A program made the translations under genes and the position numbers. Source: Verrucomicrobiota bacterium (GTDB lineage Bacteria > Verrucomicrobiota > Verrucomicrobiia > Limisphaerales > UBA9464). Taken from it: a stretch of 36,961 bases of DNA. The DNA lies in the NCBI GenBank assembly GCA_008933025.1, contig WBXI01000014.1:1-36961 (forward strand), in the 5' to 3' direction. Below, one piece after another: positions 27,114 through 36,958 of this stretch. Below the pieces are notes generated by a model. That model ran no database searches. It saw only the letters and a program-made list of their open reading frames with translations, and was not told the DNA's origin. How positions within the stretch are numbered: position 1 is the stretch's first letter; each line of letters begins with the position of its first letter.

Positions 27114-28292
27114 TCACTCGGCCGGGAACGCGGTGAGCCATTCGCCCTTCCATTGGGTGGTCTTGCGGATGATGTCGTCCCGGTAATTCCACGCGGTCAC
27201 CAGACACGCGGCGGGTGGTTGGGCGACCAATTGGCCGGGAGGCACGATGGGCGTGGCGCTGCGCGGGATGAAACGGCCGATGCGGAGCGGCGATTCGTCG
27301 ACGATGTAGGCGAATTCGAGCTCGGGGATCTGGGCGAGGTAGACCTTGGCACGTCCCGCCGCGCCGTAGGCCGCGATGGTCTGCCCTTGGGACTGCAGTT
27401 CGAGGAGACGGCGGACGGCCGGCACGCCGTGCCGTTTGGCATAGGCGCGGCGCAGGCGATCGAGTCCGCGCTGGGGACCGGGACAGGAAGGGGCGGGCGT
27501 GGGCCCCGAAACGCGCTGGAACCGCACCCGGATCGCGCCGCCGTGCATCGGGATCCGGGTGGTCTCGCGCCATTGGAATCCGCAGGCCGACACGCACGAC
27601 CCCAGGGCCGCCTCGCTCCACTCCGCCTTGTGCTCGTGGTAGATGGTGTCCCACTGCGCGCCCTCCAGCAGCGCGTCGAGGTCGTGGACCTCGATCCAGA
27701 ATTCGCCGCCGACCCGCAGCGCCACGGCTGCCGCGAGGAAGATCGCGCGCAGATCCGACACATGGGCGAGGCAATTGGACCCGGAAATGACGTCCACCTT
27801 GCCCGCCAGACCGGCGGCCTCGACGGCCTCCGTCGAAAACGGGCGGTGGATCAACTCGTAGTCCGCACCGCGGGCGGCCTCCAACGCGACGTCGCTCGGA
27901 TCGACGCCGATCCGCCGCCACGACGCGGGCAGGCGCCGCAGGAGGACGCCGTCGTTGCAGCCGATTTCGAGCACGGTCAGGGGATCCGCGCCGTGGTGCC
28001 GGCCGAGCAGTCCGGCGTAGTCCTCGAAGTGACGGACCAGCCCGGGGACGGTGGACGAGGCGTAGTTGTAGGTGGAGAAAAGCAGGCTGTCGGGGACATC
28101 CTCCAGGACTTGGACCAAGCCGCAGGCCGCGCACTCCATCCACGTCAAGGGAAGGAGCGGCGCTGCCAACGCCTCCGCCGCGGTCCGGCAAAAGGCGCCC
28201 GCCAGCGGCATCGGATCCAGCCGGAGCACCTCGTGCAGGCGACCGGGATCCGCATGGCAACCGCGACAGCGGTTGATCGGGGAAACGTCCAT
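27114..28292 (-). CDS. C-methyltransferase-type SAM methyltransferase with N-terminal Zn-binding domain (sugar C-methyltransferase family)
   Basis: CRGCHADPGRLHEVLRLDPMPLAGAF...WMECAACGLVQV (putative zinc domain), YASSTVPGLVRHFEDYA, VLEIGCNDGVLLRRL, VDVISGSNCLAHVSDLRAIF, C-terminal QTIAAYGAAGRAKVYL. Confidence 0.87.
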   Translation of the reverse strand: MDVSPINRCRGCHADPGRLHEVLRLDPMPLAGAFCRTAAEALAAPLLPLTWMECAACGLVQVLEDVPDSLLFSTYNYASSTVPGLVRHFEDYAGLLGRHHGADPLTVLEIGCNDGVLLRRLPASWRRIGVDPSDVALEAARGADYELIHRPFSTEAVEAAGLAGKVDVISGSNCLAHVSDLRAIFLAAAVALRVGGEFWIEVHDLDALLEGAQWDTIYHEHKAEWSEAALGSCVSACGFQWRETTRIPMHGGAIRVRFQRVSGPTPAPSCPGPQRGLDRLRRAYAKRHGVPAVRRLLELQSQGQTIAAYGAAGRAKVYLAQIPELEFAYIVDESPLRIGRFIPRSATPIVPPGQLVAQPPAACLVTAWNYRDDIIRKTTQWKGEWLTAFPAE

Positions 28293-28609
28293 TCGCGCTG
28301 TCCTTCACCCGGCAGCCACCGGAGCGCAAGCCGCAATTTTCGGCGGACCGCCCCACGGACGCACCGCGACACGGCTTCCGCCCGAAGCACCGTCGGGGTG
28401 CGGCGGCACGAAGAATCGAATGCCCTGCGGGTCCCGGCAGCCGTCGCATGCCGTCCCAGGATTCCGCGGTTCGGTGCCCCTGGGTGGCGCCGCTTGATGG
28501 GCATCCTCGAAGACCGGGCTTGGATGCATGGGGGGCGGGTGGCCAGATTGGGGGTGTCGAGGCAAGCCGGCCGTTGGGCATGCATCGGGAAGCTCGTGAA
28601 AAAGGTGAA

Positions 28610-30208
28610 ATGAATTCGGCAGATCGCATCCTTGGGCCGCGGGAAGAGGACCGCACGCCGGGCACGTGGACGGTCGGCGACTGGCGGATCCTCGTTCTTC
28701 TGCTGGGAGGTTTGTCCGCGATCTACCATTGGGTGACGCCCAGCGAGGTGGTCCATACCTGTGACCCGGCAGTCTACCTCAGCGGAGCAGAGTCCCTGAG
28801 CCAGGGGCACGGCTACGGATTCGTTGGGTGGGTGGACGAACCAAGGATCGGGCTTTACCCGCCCGGACATTCGTTCGCTCTTTCTTGGATCTGGAGGCTG
28901 CGGCCGGGCTTTCCGGACAATGCCGGCTATTTGGTGGGTTGGATGAGTTGGCTGGGGGCCGCCTCGATGACACTGGCGTTCGCCGTGCTCCGGCGGTTCG
29001 GGGTCCCGAGGGTTCCCGCGGTCATCGGGGTGGTCTTCATGGGGACGGCGCCGGTATGGTTGGCCACCATCAAGGCCCTGGGCTCGGAACCCCAGTTCCT
29101 GCTGCTTTGCCTTTTGGCCATGCTGCCGTGGGCCATGGGCCGGCCCAATTCATTCGCGGCACGGTGCTGGATCAGTGGCGTCGCCCTGGGGTTCGCCTAT
29201 CTGACCCGGAGCGCGGCCCAATCCTTTGGCTTGGCGCTGGTCCCCGTGGCGATCTGGTTGGTTTGTCGGCGGAAGGCGGTTGCCGCGACCGGTCTTTTGG
29301 CGCCCTTGGCTGCCTGCGCTGCATTCTGGCAGTGGCTTTCCTCAACCGGGATCCGATATCCCGAAATCTTCAAGGCCCATATGGGCGGCAGCGTTGCCGC
29401 CTACCTGCACGTCGTGAAGGGAAACCTCGGGGAGATCGCTCTGGGCCTGCCGTTCTGGCGTCTGGTGTGTCCGTACATCGGGTTTCTTCCGGGGATCGCG
29501 CGCCGATTCGGAGCCTTGCCAGGCACCCTCGTCTGGGTTGTCTCGTTCGGGTTGTTCGTGGTGTTCATGGCAATCCTCGTCAAGGCGGCGCTCCGGGAGC
29601 GCCGGCAATTCGTTCGGGTGATGCTATGGCTCGCGATTGTCTATGCCGCCCAGGTCGCGATGCTCCCGGTCCAGCCCGACCACTTCGGCCGCTTCGGCCT
29701 GCCCCTCTATCCTCTGGTGATCCTGCTCGTCTGGCAGGGGGTGAGGCACTCTTCCACGCAGAAGTGGCTTCTCTGTGGGTTCCTGGCTTTCTCGGCCGTT
29801 CTCAACGTCGCCTACCTTGTCCGGATGGACGACCGCGTCGCCCAGCGTCGGGCCCTTGCGGAAGTGCGGGAGGCCGCAGACTGGCTTCGGGCCAACACCC
29901 GGCCGGACGATGCCATCGGGATGGCCTGGGGGATGCCGTTTGCCCACGTCCATGGATGGTCTGGACGCCGGTTCATCGCCGATTATCTCGGCAATCCCTA
30001 CGAATCGGGAGAACCCGTGAGGCACCGGCAGCAGCGCCGGTTGCCGCCCCAATACCTCTTCGTCGACTCGCGAGCTCCCCGGGAGGAGGTGCCGCGGGGA
30101 CTTCTGAGTCTTCGCTTCGCCACCTCGCAGGATCGCTTCCGGATCTATCGGGTCGATCCAACCGTGGACGCTGCCTACCGAGCCGAAATCCGAAGCCGGG
30201 ACCGGTAG
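28610..30208 (+). CDS. GT39/ArnT-like polytopic membrane glycosyltransferase
   Basis: 533 aa; TCDPAVYLSGAESLSQGHGYGF...LYPPGHSFALSWIWRL luminal-loop signature, many TM helices; AAGGTG just upstream of the ATG; TAG stop. Confidence 0.78.
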   Translation: MNSADRILGPREEDRTPGTWTVGDWRILVLLLGGLSAIYHWVTPSEVVHTCDPAVYLSGAESLSQGHGYGFVGWVDEPRIGLYPPGHSFALSWIWRLRPGFPDNAGYLVGWMSWLGAASMTLAFAVLRRFGVPRVPAVIGVVFMGTAPVWLATIKALGSEPQFLLLCLLAMLPWAMGRPNSFAARCWISGVALGFAYLTRSAAQSFGLALVPVAIWLVCRRKAVAATGLLAPLAACAAFWQWLSSTGIRYPEIFKAHMGGSVAAYLHVVKGNLGEIALGLPFWRLVCPYIGFLPGIARRFGALPGTLVWVVSFGLFVVFMAILVKAALRERRQFVRVMLWLAIVYAAQVAMLPVQPDHFGRFGLPLYPLVILLVWQGVRHSSTQKWLLCGFLAFSAVLNVAYLVRMDDRVAQRRALAEVREAADWLRANTRPDDAIGMAWGMPFAHVHGWSGRRFIADYLGNPYESGEPVRHRQQRRLPPQYLFVDSRAPREEVPRGLLSLRFATSQDRFRIYRVDPTVDAAYRAEIRSRDR

Positions 30209-30399
30209 GGAGCCTTCGCTGTTTCTCCTGTGGCTGGAGGGTGTGGTAGAATGACCCGGACAGGATTCTGGAGAAGGCGTTCGCAGGGTGGCTGCAAATG
30301 GACGATCGGTTGGATGTGATGGTGACAGAGTGCTTGCTTCGGTGGTGCGCGAGACGGCCGATTTGTGGTCGAGCCCCCGGTGCCCCTAGCCCGCCGGCG

Positions 30400-31095
30400 A
30401 AATGTTCTGGGCGGTTGGTGACGATCACGAGCCGACGGCGCGGTCTGGATGCCTTCGGCAAATGGACCGAGATCCTCTGCCCCCTCACCAAGGCTCGCTG
30501 CGAGGACCGCTGGAACTCGAGGACCGTCACCGCCCCCCGCGAAGGCAAGGGCAAGAATGTCACCTGCGACTTCGGTCCCTTCCCCCTGACGCCGATGCGG
30601 AAGATGCCCGTGAAACGGGCCGGCGAGATCCTTGGAGGGGGCGACACCCGGTTGTGGCGCATGCTCATGGCGCACGTGCGAGATGCGCATGCGTCGGCCG
30701 ACTTCTCGAAGTTGGTGTACGTTGGGTTGGACGCAATGAACCGGCACAAGGGACACAACAATCGACCGTGTTCGCCGATCTGGAGGGCCGGCGGGTCCTG
30801 TTCGCGACCGAAGGCAAGGACCACTGGATGTTCGAGGAGTCCGCCCGGGAATTGGGGCGTCACAACGGACATCAGCACGCGAGCAGCCGTATCGCGATGG
30901 ACATGAATGGCCGCTGAGTACCGGAAAGGAATGGCGGAGGCCCCGGCCAAAAGCCCAGATGGTGCTCCACCCGTCTCATGGAAAGGCGCTGGTCGGCGGG
31001 GCAGTCGGCGCAGGAAAGCGCCGGGAGGACGCGGCTAAGTCGTCGCCAAAGGGCACGATGCACCTGTTCTTCGGGAAGAACCCGGAGAACCTGGG
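30400..31095 (+). pseudogene. Degenerate ISL3-family transposase relic
   Basis: ISL3-like segments spread over all three + frames: MPVKRAGEILGGGDTRLWRMLMAHVRDAHASADFSKLVYVGLDAMNRHKGHN (frame 1), STVFADLEGRRVLFATEGKDHWMFEESARELGRHNGHQHASSRIAMDMNGR* (frame 3), AQMVLHPSHGKALVGGAV...SPKGTMHLFFGKNPENL (frame 2). Boundaries approximate. Confidence 0.75.
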
Positions 31096-31098
31096 ACC

Positions 31099-31509
31099 TC
31101 ACTTCGGTCGCACTGCTTCTAAGAAAGCGTGGTAGTCGCGGTAGTAGTCGGTCTCGTCGTAAAAGTCGGACGCAAGCACAAGACAGACTGCTCCGGATGA
31201 AAAATTGCGGATTTCTCTCCAGACCATCGGGCCGACGTGGAGCCCGAGGTAGGAGCGATTGAGATGGAATGGCTTCTTCGTCTGGCCGTCGTCCAAAACG
31301 ATCTCGAAGCTGCCGGCCAACGCGATGATAAGTTGGTGCAACCGCTTGTGCGCGTGCCCGCCGCGATCCGACCCGCCGGGTACATCGTAAAGGTAGTAGA
31401 CCCGCTTGATCTCGAATGGCACATGACGATTGGCCTCGATGAACGTCAGGTTGCCCCGTGGGTCGGTGATCTTGGGCAGATCAACAAGGCAGCAATTGTC
31501 CAGGCCCAT
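31099..31509 (-). CDS. FdtA/QdtA-like dTDP-4-oxo-6-deoxyglucose 3,4-ketoisomerase (WxcM-like cupin)
   Basis: CCLVDLPKITDPRGNLTFIEANRHVPFEIKRVYYLYDVPGGSDRGGHAHKRLHQLIIALAGSFEIVLDDG...VGPMVWREIRNFSSGAVCLVLASDFYDETDYYRDYHAFL. Confidence 0.92.
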   Translation of the reverse strand: MGLDNCCLVDLPKITDPRGNLTFIEANRHVPFEIKRVYYLYDVPGGSDRGGHAHKRLHQLIIALAGSFEIVLDDGQTKKPFHLNRSYLGLHVGPMVWREIRNFSSGAVCLVLASDFYDETDYYRDYHAFLEAVRPK

Positions 31510-31546
31510 GGCGATCAAAGGGTAGAGGGTCGGCAGGAGTGGGTAT

Positions 31547-32269
31547 TCATGGATCCCTGGGGGCACGGGCCACGACGTAAATCTCGGCTGCGATATCGGG
31601 GTAACGTTCCCCCAGTTGCATGAACGCGTCGAGCATGGCTGGAGTCCAGGACTCCTCGATCTGGGAATTCGAGACCGGCTTGAGCCAGTAGCCGCCAAAC
31701 ACCTCGATCCGGAGTCCGCTTTCGAGGAAGGCGTTTCGGAACGTCTCTGGATTGAATACCCGCCGATGGCCGTGGTGAAGGTCGGTCTCGTTCATCGCCT
31801 CCTCGAACGGCAATAGCCCCATGATCACCGCCGCCTGCCGGTGCAACGAGCGCGAGTTCGGCACCGCGGCCAAGACGCGTCCGTTCGGTGCCAGCCATTG
31901 TCGGACCCGTTGCAGGATGGACACCGGATCCAGCACGTGCTCCAGCACGTGCCCCAGAACGATGCTGTCGAACGTCCCCTCGGGGCGGAACTCCTCGAAA
32001 AGGCAATGCGCCACCTCGGCCTGTGGAAATCGAGAGCGGAGGCCCGCGCAGAAAGCGTCCGCGCCATCCACCAGCGTGAGTCTGTCCGCAAGCGCCGCCA
32101 AGTGGTGCGTCATCACGCCTTCGGCCGGCCCGAGTTCGAGCACGCTGCCGCCGCGGATGTGGCGGGAAAATATGCCCGCGCAATACTCGATCATCCGAGC
32201 ATTGGAGGGCCGCAGATACCAAGAATCCGCGGCAACGTTCTCCAGTCGTTCTTTTTCTTCCTTTGACAA
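31547..32269 (-). CDS. Class I SAM-dependent methyltransferase
   Basis: RGGSVLELGPAEGVMTHHLAALADRLTLVDGADAFCAGL...FDSIVLGHVLEHVLDPVSILQRVRQWLAPNGRVLAAVPN. Confidence 0.9.
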   Translation of the reverse strand: MSKEEKERLENVAADSWYLRPSNARMIEYCAGIFSRHIRGGSVLELGPAEGVMTHHLAALADRLTLVDGADAFCAGLRSRFPQAEVAHCLFEEFRPEGTFDSIVLGHVLEHVLDPVSILQRVRQWLAPNGRVLAAVPNSRSLHRQAAVIMGLLPFEEAMNETDLHHGHRRVFNPETFRNAFLESGLRIEVFGGYWLKPVSNSQIEESWTPAMLDAFMQLGERYPDIAAEIYVVARAPRDP

Positions 32270-32288
32270 AGCGAATGGTTCTCCACTC

Positions 32289-32933
32289 TCAGCTATCGGA
32301 CTTGCGCCCGGTTTCGGTGAGGAAAGCGCTCCAGGCGGCAGCTAGGTCAAGGTGAACCTGCTTCACCCCGGCTCGCGCCAGAAACGCCGCGCAGCGTTGC
32401 CCCCCACCCACGGAATAGAAGGGAACTCCGGCCGCCCTAGAAGCCCCGTAATCGGACTCTGTATCGCCGAAGAAAGCAACTGCTGAGAGATCGCGCAGAA
32501 CCGCTGCCTTTTCAGTCGCCGCCTCGTGTGGAGGCACCACCACCACCCCGTCCAACCAAGGCGATAAACCCAGCCGCTCCAGTTGTTGCGGCACCCATTC
32601 CCTTTGGCTTCGGGCGGTCACCACAATAAGCCGCCACCCAACCGCACGCATCGCTCCGAGAACCTCCGTCACCCCGGAGAAGACGGAGTCCAGCCCCAGC
32701 CAGAATGGTGCCTCGATTGAATATCGCCAAGACCTCGACGCGCGCCGGGCCGACGTGGGGTCGAACCCGAGTTGGACCAGGGCTTGCTCCGTCGATGCTC
32801 CGTTGCGCTTCAGTTCCCAAACCCGGCCCAGATCCACCCGCTCTCCGCATTGCGCCAGCACCGCCTGCAACACCGCCGATTGACGGGGTTCGCAACTGAT
32901 CAGAGTGCCGTCCAGATCGAGCGCCAGTTTCAT
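32289..32933 (-). CDS. HAD-superfamily hydrolase
   Basis: MKLALDLDGTLISCEP (motif I), LIVVTARSQREW (motif II), AVAFFGDTESDYGASRAAGVPFYSV (motif IV); ATG overlaps the preceding stop (ATGA). Confidence 0.87.
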   Translation of the reverse strand: MKLALDLDGTLISCEPRQSAVLQAVLAQCGERVDLGRVWELKRNGASTEQALVQLGFDPTSARRASRSWRYSIEAPFWLGLDSVFSGVTEVLGAMRAVGWRLIVVTARSQREWVPQQLERLGLSPWLDGVVVVPPHEAATEKAAVLRDLSAVAFFGDTESDYGASRAAGVPFYSVGGGQRCAAFLARAGVKQVHLDLAAAWSAFLTETGRKSDS

Positions 32934-33912
32934 CCCGGGTGGCCCATCAGAAATTCCGTGTACTGACGGGTCGCGAAATGCTCGCCTTCCAGGGGCCGGA
33001 AAAACCGCCGGGCATCCTCGCCCCACCAATGAGCGAACGAGGCGGCAAAGAAATCATTGCCCGTCAAGGTCGACATGGCTGTGGCAGCCCCCGGACGTGG
33101 ATTACGTCCGTCACGGCCCAACCCTGGGCGTTGCGCATCACCTGAAAGCAGAAGCTTCCGGACAGACTCAGCGCTCCGCCAATGGACTGGGCAATGCGGC
33201 TCAATTCCTCGTCGGAGAACAGCCTCGACTTGGTGGAGACCCCCGACTTGACCTCGATGCGTTCGCGGCACACGACGTGGCCAAATCCCATCGCCGGATC
33301 ACGGAATGCATCCACCGTCACCTCGGGTCCCGTGCAAATCTCCTGCACAATCCACTTGGTGGGTTGGTCGCCGACAAGCGCGGGAAGGTCTGCGGCCATT
33401 GCCCTTTTCGCGCCCCTGCTGCCAACCCCGTTGTTGGGCTTGAGAAAATATTCTTCCGCCGGAAACGGATGGGATGCCAGCGCCGTTCTGGGCACAGGCA
33501 CTCCGTGTCGCGAAAGTAGTTGGCCGAGCAGCCACTTGTCCGCACAGGCGCGGCTGGCCGCGAGTGGCGGAGCCATCACCGATACCGCTTTGGGTATGCT
33601 ACCGTCCGCGTGCAACCGTGCCGCCAGCGCAATTTCCTCGGGAAACAGGGGCAAATAGGTGTCCACCGCGAATCGTTCCAGAATTCCCAGAAGCGCCGCG
33701 GGAAACTCGGGAGACGACGAAAGAGGAACCTGTTGGAAGTCGTCGGCAAGCAGGCTGGAAGTCACCAAATGCCGCGGATGGATGTCCATTGTCACGACTC
33801 GCACCGACTGGCTCCAAGCACGCCGCAGCGCGCACACCGCGGCAAATGCCGTGCCCGCTCCCGCGGAGCCGATCAAAACGATCCGTGGTTTTCCGCCATT
33901 TGCCTGAACCAT
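32930..33912 (-). pseudogene. ATP-grasp (carbamoyl-phosphate-synthase-like) ligase with a one-base frameshift near 33104
   Basis: Upstream frame PRIVLIGSAGAGTAFAAVCALRRA...EEYFLKPNNGVGSRGAKRA...WIVQEICTGPEVTVDAFRD...FCFQVMRNAQGWAVTDV; conserved continuation NPRPGAATAMSTLTGNDFFAASFAHWWGEDARRFFRPLEGEHFATRQYTEFLMGHPG lies in the neighbouring frame and ends at 32930. Confidence 0.85.
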
Positions 33913-34127
33913 ATTTCAATCCGCGAACGGGACCGCCATTGGGCCGAATCAAGTGCTTGTGAACTACCGGCCTGATTCCGAGGCCGATGGGACACCAAGT
34001 TGGTACCGCCGTCGAGGTGGGATGCGTCCGGTGAGCTGGGCGGCCCTGACCGTCGGTGCATGACATTTTGATTGGCAGGCCCGATGGCGGGTCGGCACGG
34101 TCTTTGGCTCTGGATCGCATCGTGGAA

Positions 34128-35078
34128 ATGCCTTTGGTCAGCGTGGTCATCGCCTCGTACGGGCGCGCCCAACTCGTTGCGCGCGCCGTGCGCAGCGTTC
34201 TCGCCCAAACCCATGCAAACGTCGAGGTGGTGGTTTCGGACGACGCCAGTCCCGACGACACGGTCGCGGTGTTGTCGACGATTCGCGACCCGCGGTTGCG
34301 CGTGAACGTGCAGCCGAAAAACGTCGGGGTCTGGGAGAACTGGACGGCCGCCCTTCGGATGGCGCGGGGCGAGTACGTCGTGTTCCTGGGCGATGACGAC
34401 CATCTGACGCCCAATTTCGTCGGATGCCATCTGGCGGTATTTGGCAGGCATCCGGACATTCACGCCGTGTTGTGTCCCATGGAAGAGCGGCTTCTGGAGG
34501 GTGGGTTGGTGCAAAGACTCCCGTCGCCGTTTCCGGGAGACGCCGTGGCAGGGCCAACCGAGATTGTGCGTCGGTTGTTGGGAGGGAAAATCTACGTCGG
34601 TGCGGGGATGTTCCGCCGCGACTTCGCGGTACGGGTATGGGAAGACACGCGTCCGGAGGGCATGGTGGCCGACTGGGGCTTGTTCATGCGCGGCAGCCTC
34701 GTCCAAGGGATGCGGGCGGCGGCTTGCGACGGATGCACCTACCTCAAGTTGGTCCATCCGAAGCAGCTCAGCAGTCTTCCTGTCGAGGTCACCACCTTGC
34801 TTGCGGAGCTCTGCGAAAGGATGGGTGCCATCGCGGCGGGCGCCTTTCCGGCCATCGCGAGCGAGTTGATGGCGCACGCGGCAGCCGAGCGAATCACCCT
34901 GGCCCGGCACCATGCCGCCGGCGGCGCGATGGACCGGTGCCGCCGCGAGCTTTGGCTTTCTTTCTCCATTCTTCCGGCGCAGCCCATGGTCTGGTCTCAG
35001 CTCGTCCAGTCGTACCTTTGGCCGGCGCGGATGATCCGGACCTCGAGACAACAGCGCCGGGGTTTGCACGGTGCCTGA
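34128..35078 (+). CDS. Glycosyltransferase family 2
   Basis: MPLVSVVIASYGRAQLVARAVRSVLAQTHANVEVVVSDDASPDDT...NVGVWENWTAALRMARGEYVVFLGDDDHLTPNFV. Confidence 0.92.
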   Translation: MPLVSVVIASYGRAQLVARAVRSVLAQTHANVEVVVSDDASPDDTVAVLSTIRDPRLRVNVQPKNVGVWENWTAALRMARGEYVVFLGDDDHLTPNFVGCHLAVFGRHPDIHAVLCPMEERLLEGGLVQRLPSPFPGDAVAGPTEIVRRLLGGKIYVGAGMFRRDFAVRVWEDTRPEGMVADWGLFMRGSLVQGMRAAACDGCTYLKLVHPKQLSSLPVEVTTLLAELCERMGAIAAGAFPAIASELMAHAAAERITLARHHAAGGAMDRCRRELWLSFSILPAQPMVWSQLVQSYLWPARMIRTSRQQRRGLHGA

Positions 35079-35204
35079 GGTGGATCGGACCCGCCGCCGG
35101 AAGGGCTTGGCTCTCGACAGGTGCGGAGGGCGTTCCCTAGCCTCCGGACGGTTCGGGCGCTTCGATTCGCTCGAGGTCCAGCGTGCCATGGTTGCGAACC
35201 TTTC

Positions 35205-35384
35205 ATGACCTCCAGATTGGATGACTGCTCCCTGATCGGGCTGCCGATGGTGGTGGATTCCCGGGGTCTCTCGGTTTCCCGGATCCACCGCGGGATGGGT
35301 TGGGCCGATGCCGAGATGTTTGGCCTGCTGGCCAGCGATCTCACGTCGCGTCCTATTGGACCGTCATCACACGCAGTTCCATAG
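35205..35384 (+). pseudogene. N-terminal fragment resembling FdtA/QdtA ketoisomerase
   Basis: [23 protein letters not shown] aligns with the N-terminus of the intact ketoisomerase (MGLDNCCLVDLPKITDPRGNLT); similarity then stops. Short match. Confidence 0.5.
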
Positions 35385-35427
35385 GAATCGATACCGTACG
35401 ACCGGCCGGGGGAATCCGGCGATTTCC

Positions 35428-36534
35428 ATGATCAACTTTCTCAGTCTCAAGGACGTGAATGCCCGGTATCGCGACGAGTTGGTCGCGGCGGCCACCCGGG
35501 TCATCGACTCGGGTTGGTTCGTCCACGGCAAGGAACACGAGGCGTTCGAAAAGGAGTTCTCTGCTTGGCTCGGCGGCGGAATCACCGTCGGCGTCGCCAA
35601 TGGCCTCGACGCCCTGACGCTCGTGCTGCGCGCATGGAAACAGTCCGGGTTTTTGGCGTCGGGCGACGAAGTGATTGTGCCGGCGAACACCTATATCGCG
35701 TCGATCCTCGCGGTAACCGAGAACGATCTGGTGCCGGTGCTCGTGGAACCCGACGAACGCACCTACAACCTCGATCCGTGCCGCCTCGAGGCGGCACGGA
35801 CGCCGCGGACACGGGTGGTGTTGCCGGTCCACCTCTACGGGCAGGTTGCCGACATGCCGGCGATCGCCGCTTTCGCTTCGCGGCATGGCCTCCGTGTCCT
35901 CGAGGATTGTGCCCAGGCCCACGGGGCCGCCATCGATGGCATCCGGGTGGGCCTTTGGGGCGACGCGGCGGGATTCAGCTTCTACCCGGGCAAGAACCTC
36001 GGGGCCCTCGGCGACGGGGGCGCGGTCGTGACCCGCGACCCTTCCCTCGCGGACCACCTCCGGGCCCTGCGCAACTACGGATCGCACGTCAAATACCAGA
36101 ACCGATACCAAGGCCCGAATTCACGCCTGGACGAAATGCAGGCTGCCTTCCTGCGCGTCAAACTGCGGCATTTGGACGGGGAGAACCAATGCCGGCGGGC
36201 CGTTGCCCGGCGCTATCTCGACGGAATCCGGAACCCCCGCGTGGCGTTGCCCCCGGATGGCAGCGAAGCCGCCAGCCATGTCTGGCACCTCTTCGTGGTC
36301 CGGGTCGAATCTCGCGATCGATTTGTCGGGCACCTCGCGGATTCCGGAATCCAAACCATGATCCATTACCCGGTACCTCCCCACCTCCAGGCATGTTACC
36401 CGGGCCTGCACGGTTTGGACCTTCCGGTGACCTCCGCGATCCATCGCGAGGTGGTCAGCCTTCCGATGAGTCCGGTGATGGGGGAGTCGGATGGTCAAGT
36501 GGTGATCGATGCGGTGAATGCATATCGGGGCTAA
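35428..36534 (+). CDS. DegT/DnrJ/EryC1/StrS-family (FdtB/QdtB-like) sugar aminotransferase
   Basis: [125 protein letters not shown]. Confidence 0.95.
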   Translation: MINFLSLKDVNARYRDELVAAATRVIDSGWFVHGKEHEAFEKEFSAWLGGGITVGVANGLDALTLVLRAWKQSGFLASGDEVIVPANTYIASILAVTENDLVPVLVEPDERTYNLDPCRLEAARTPRTRVVLPVHLYGQVADMPAIAAFASRHGLRVLEDCAQAHGAAIDGIRVGLWGDAAGFSFYPGKNLGALGDGGAVVTRDPSLADHLRALRNYGSHVKYQNRYQGPNSRLDEMQAAFLRVKLRHLDGENQCRRAVARRYLDGIRNPRVALPPDGSEAASHVWHLFVVRVESRDRFVGHLADSGIQTMIHYPVPPHLQACYPGLHGLDLPVTSAIHREVVSLPMSPVMGESDGQVVIDAVNAYRG

Positions 36535-36600
36535 ATGCGCCGGTTTGGAAGCGCGTCGTTTCCGCCGATGTCTTTATCGGGTTGGGCAATCGATGAACAA

Positions 36601-36849
36601 ATGAACATCCAAGAATTGGTCAGGGCGCAGTTGAGAAAAAGACTCAGCCATTCGTTGAAACGGACGGTGAAGCACTGCGTTCTCAGCGGGTTGTATGGAA
36701 AGGACCTCCGGAAGTTGGCGGTGGCGTTTGGGACCGACAAGGAGGGGGGGCACCATTACGCCAAGCACTATCAGAACCACTTCGCAGCCTTGCGCAACAA
36801 GCGCCTGAACATCCTTGAAATCGGGGTGGGTGGTTATGAGCCGGTGTAA
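36601..36849 (+). pseudogene. Truncated N-terminus of a SAM-dependent methyltransferase (sugar O-methyltransferase-like)
   Basis: LRKLAVAFGTDKEGGHHYAKHYQNHFAALRNKRLNILEIGVGGYE is the SAM-binding N-terminus; stops (PV*) directly after the GxGG motif. Confidence 0.65.
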
Positions 36850-36884
36850 GAAGCTTTCTGTAATTTGCTTTCCGGCTGCTCCCA

Positions 36885-36958
36885 CCCAACCCCTGCGGGG
36901 GAGGTGGAGCGATGGCGAGCGTAGCGAGCCGAGCGCAACCGACCCCGCAGGGGTTGGG
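36885..36958. repeat. Palindromic (MITE/REP-like) repeat element
   Basis: Perfect 16-bp inverted repeat CCCAACCCCTGCGGGG (36885-36900) / CCCCGCAGGGGTTGGG (36943-36958) flanking a 42-nt core containing GGCGAGCGTAGCGAGCC. Confidence 0.75.

Noticed and set aside
33095-33110. Programmed -1 frameshifting in the ATP-grasp gene
   Set aside because: No slippery heptamer (local sequence GACGTAATCC); a 1-nt deletion or sequence error is simpler.
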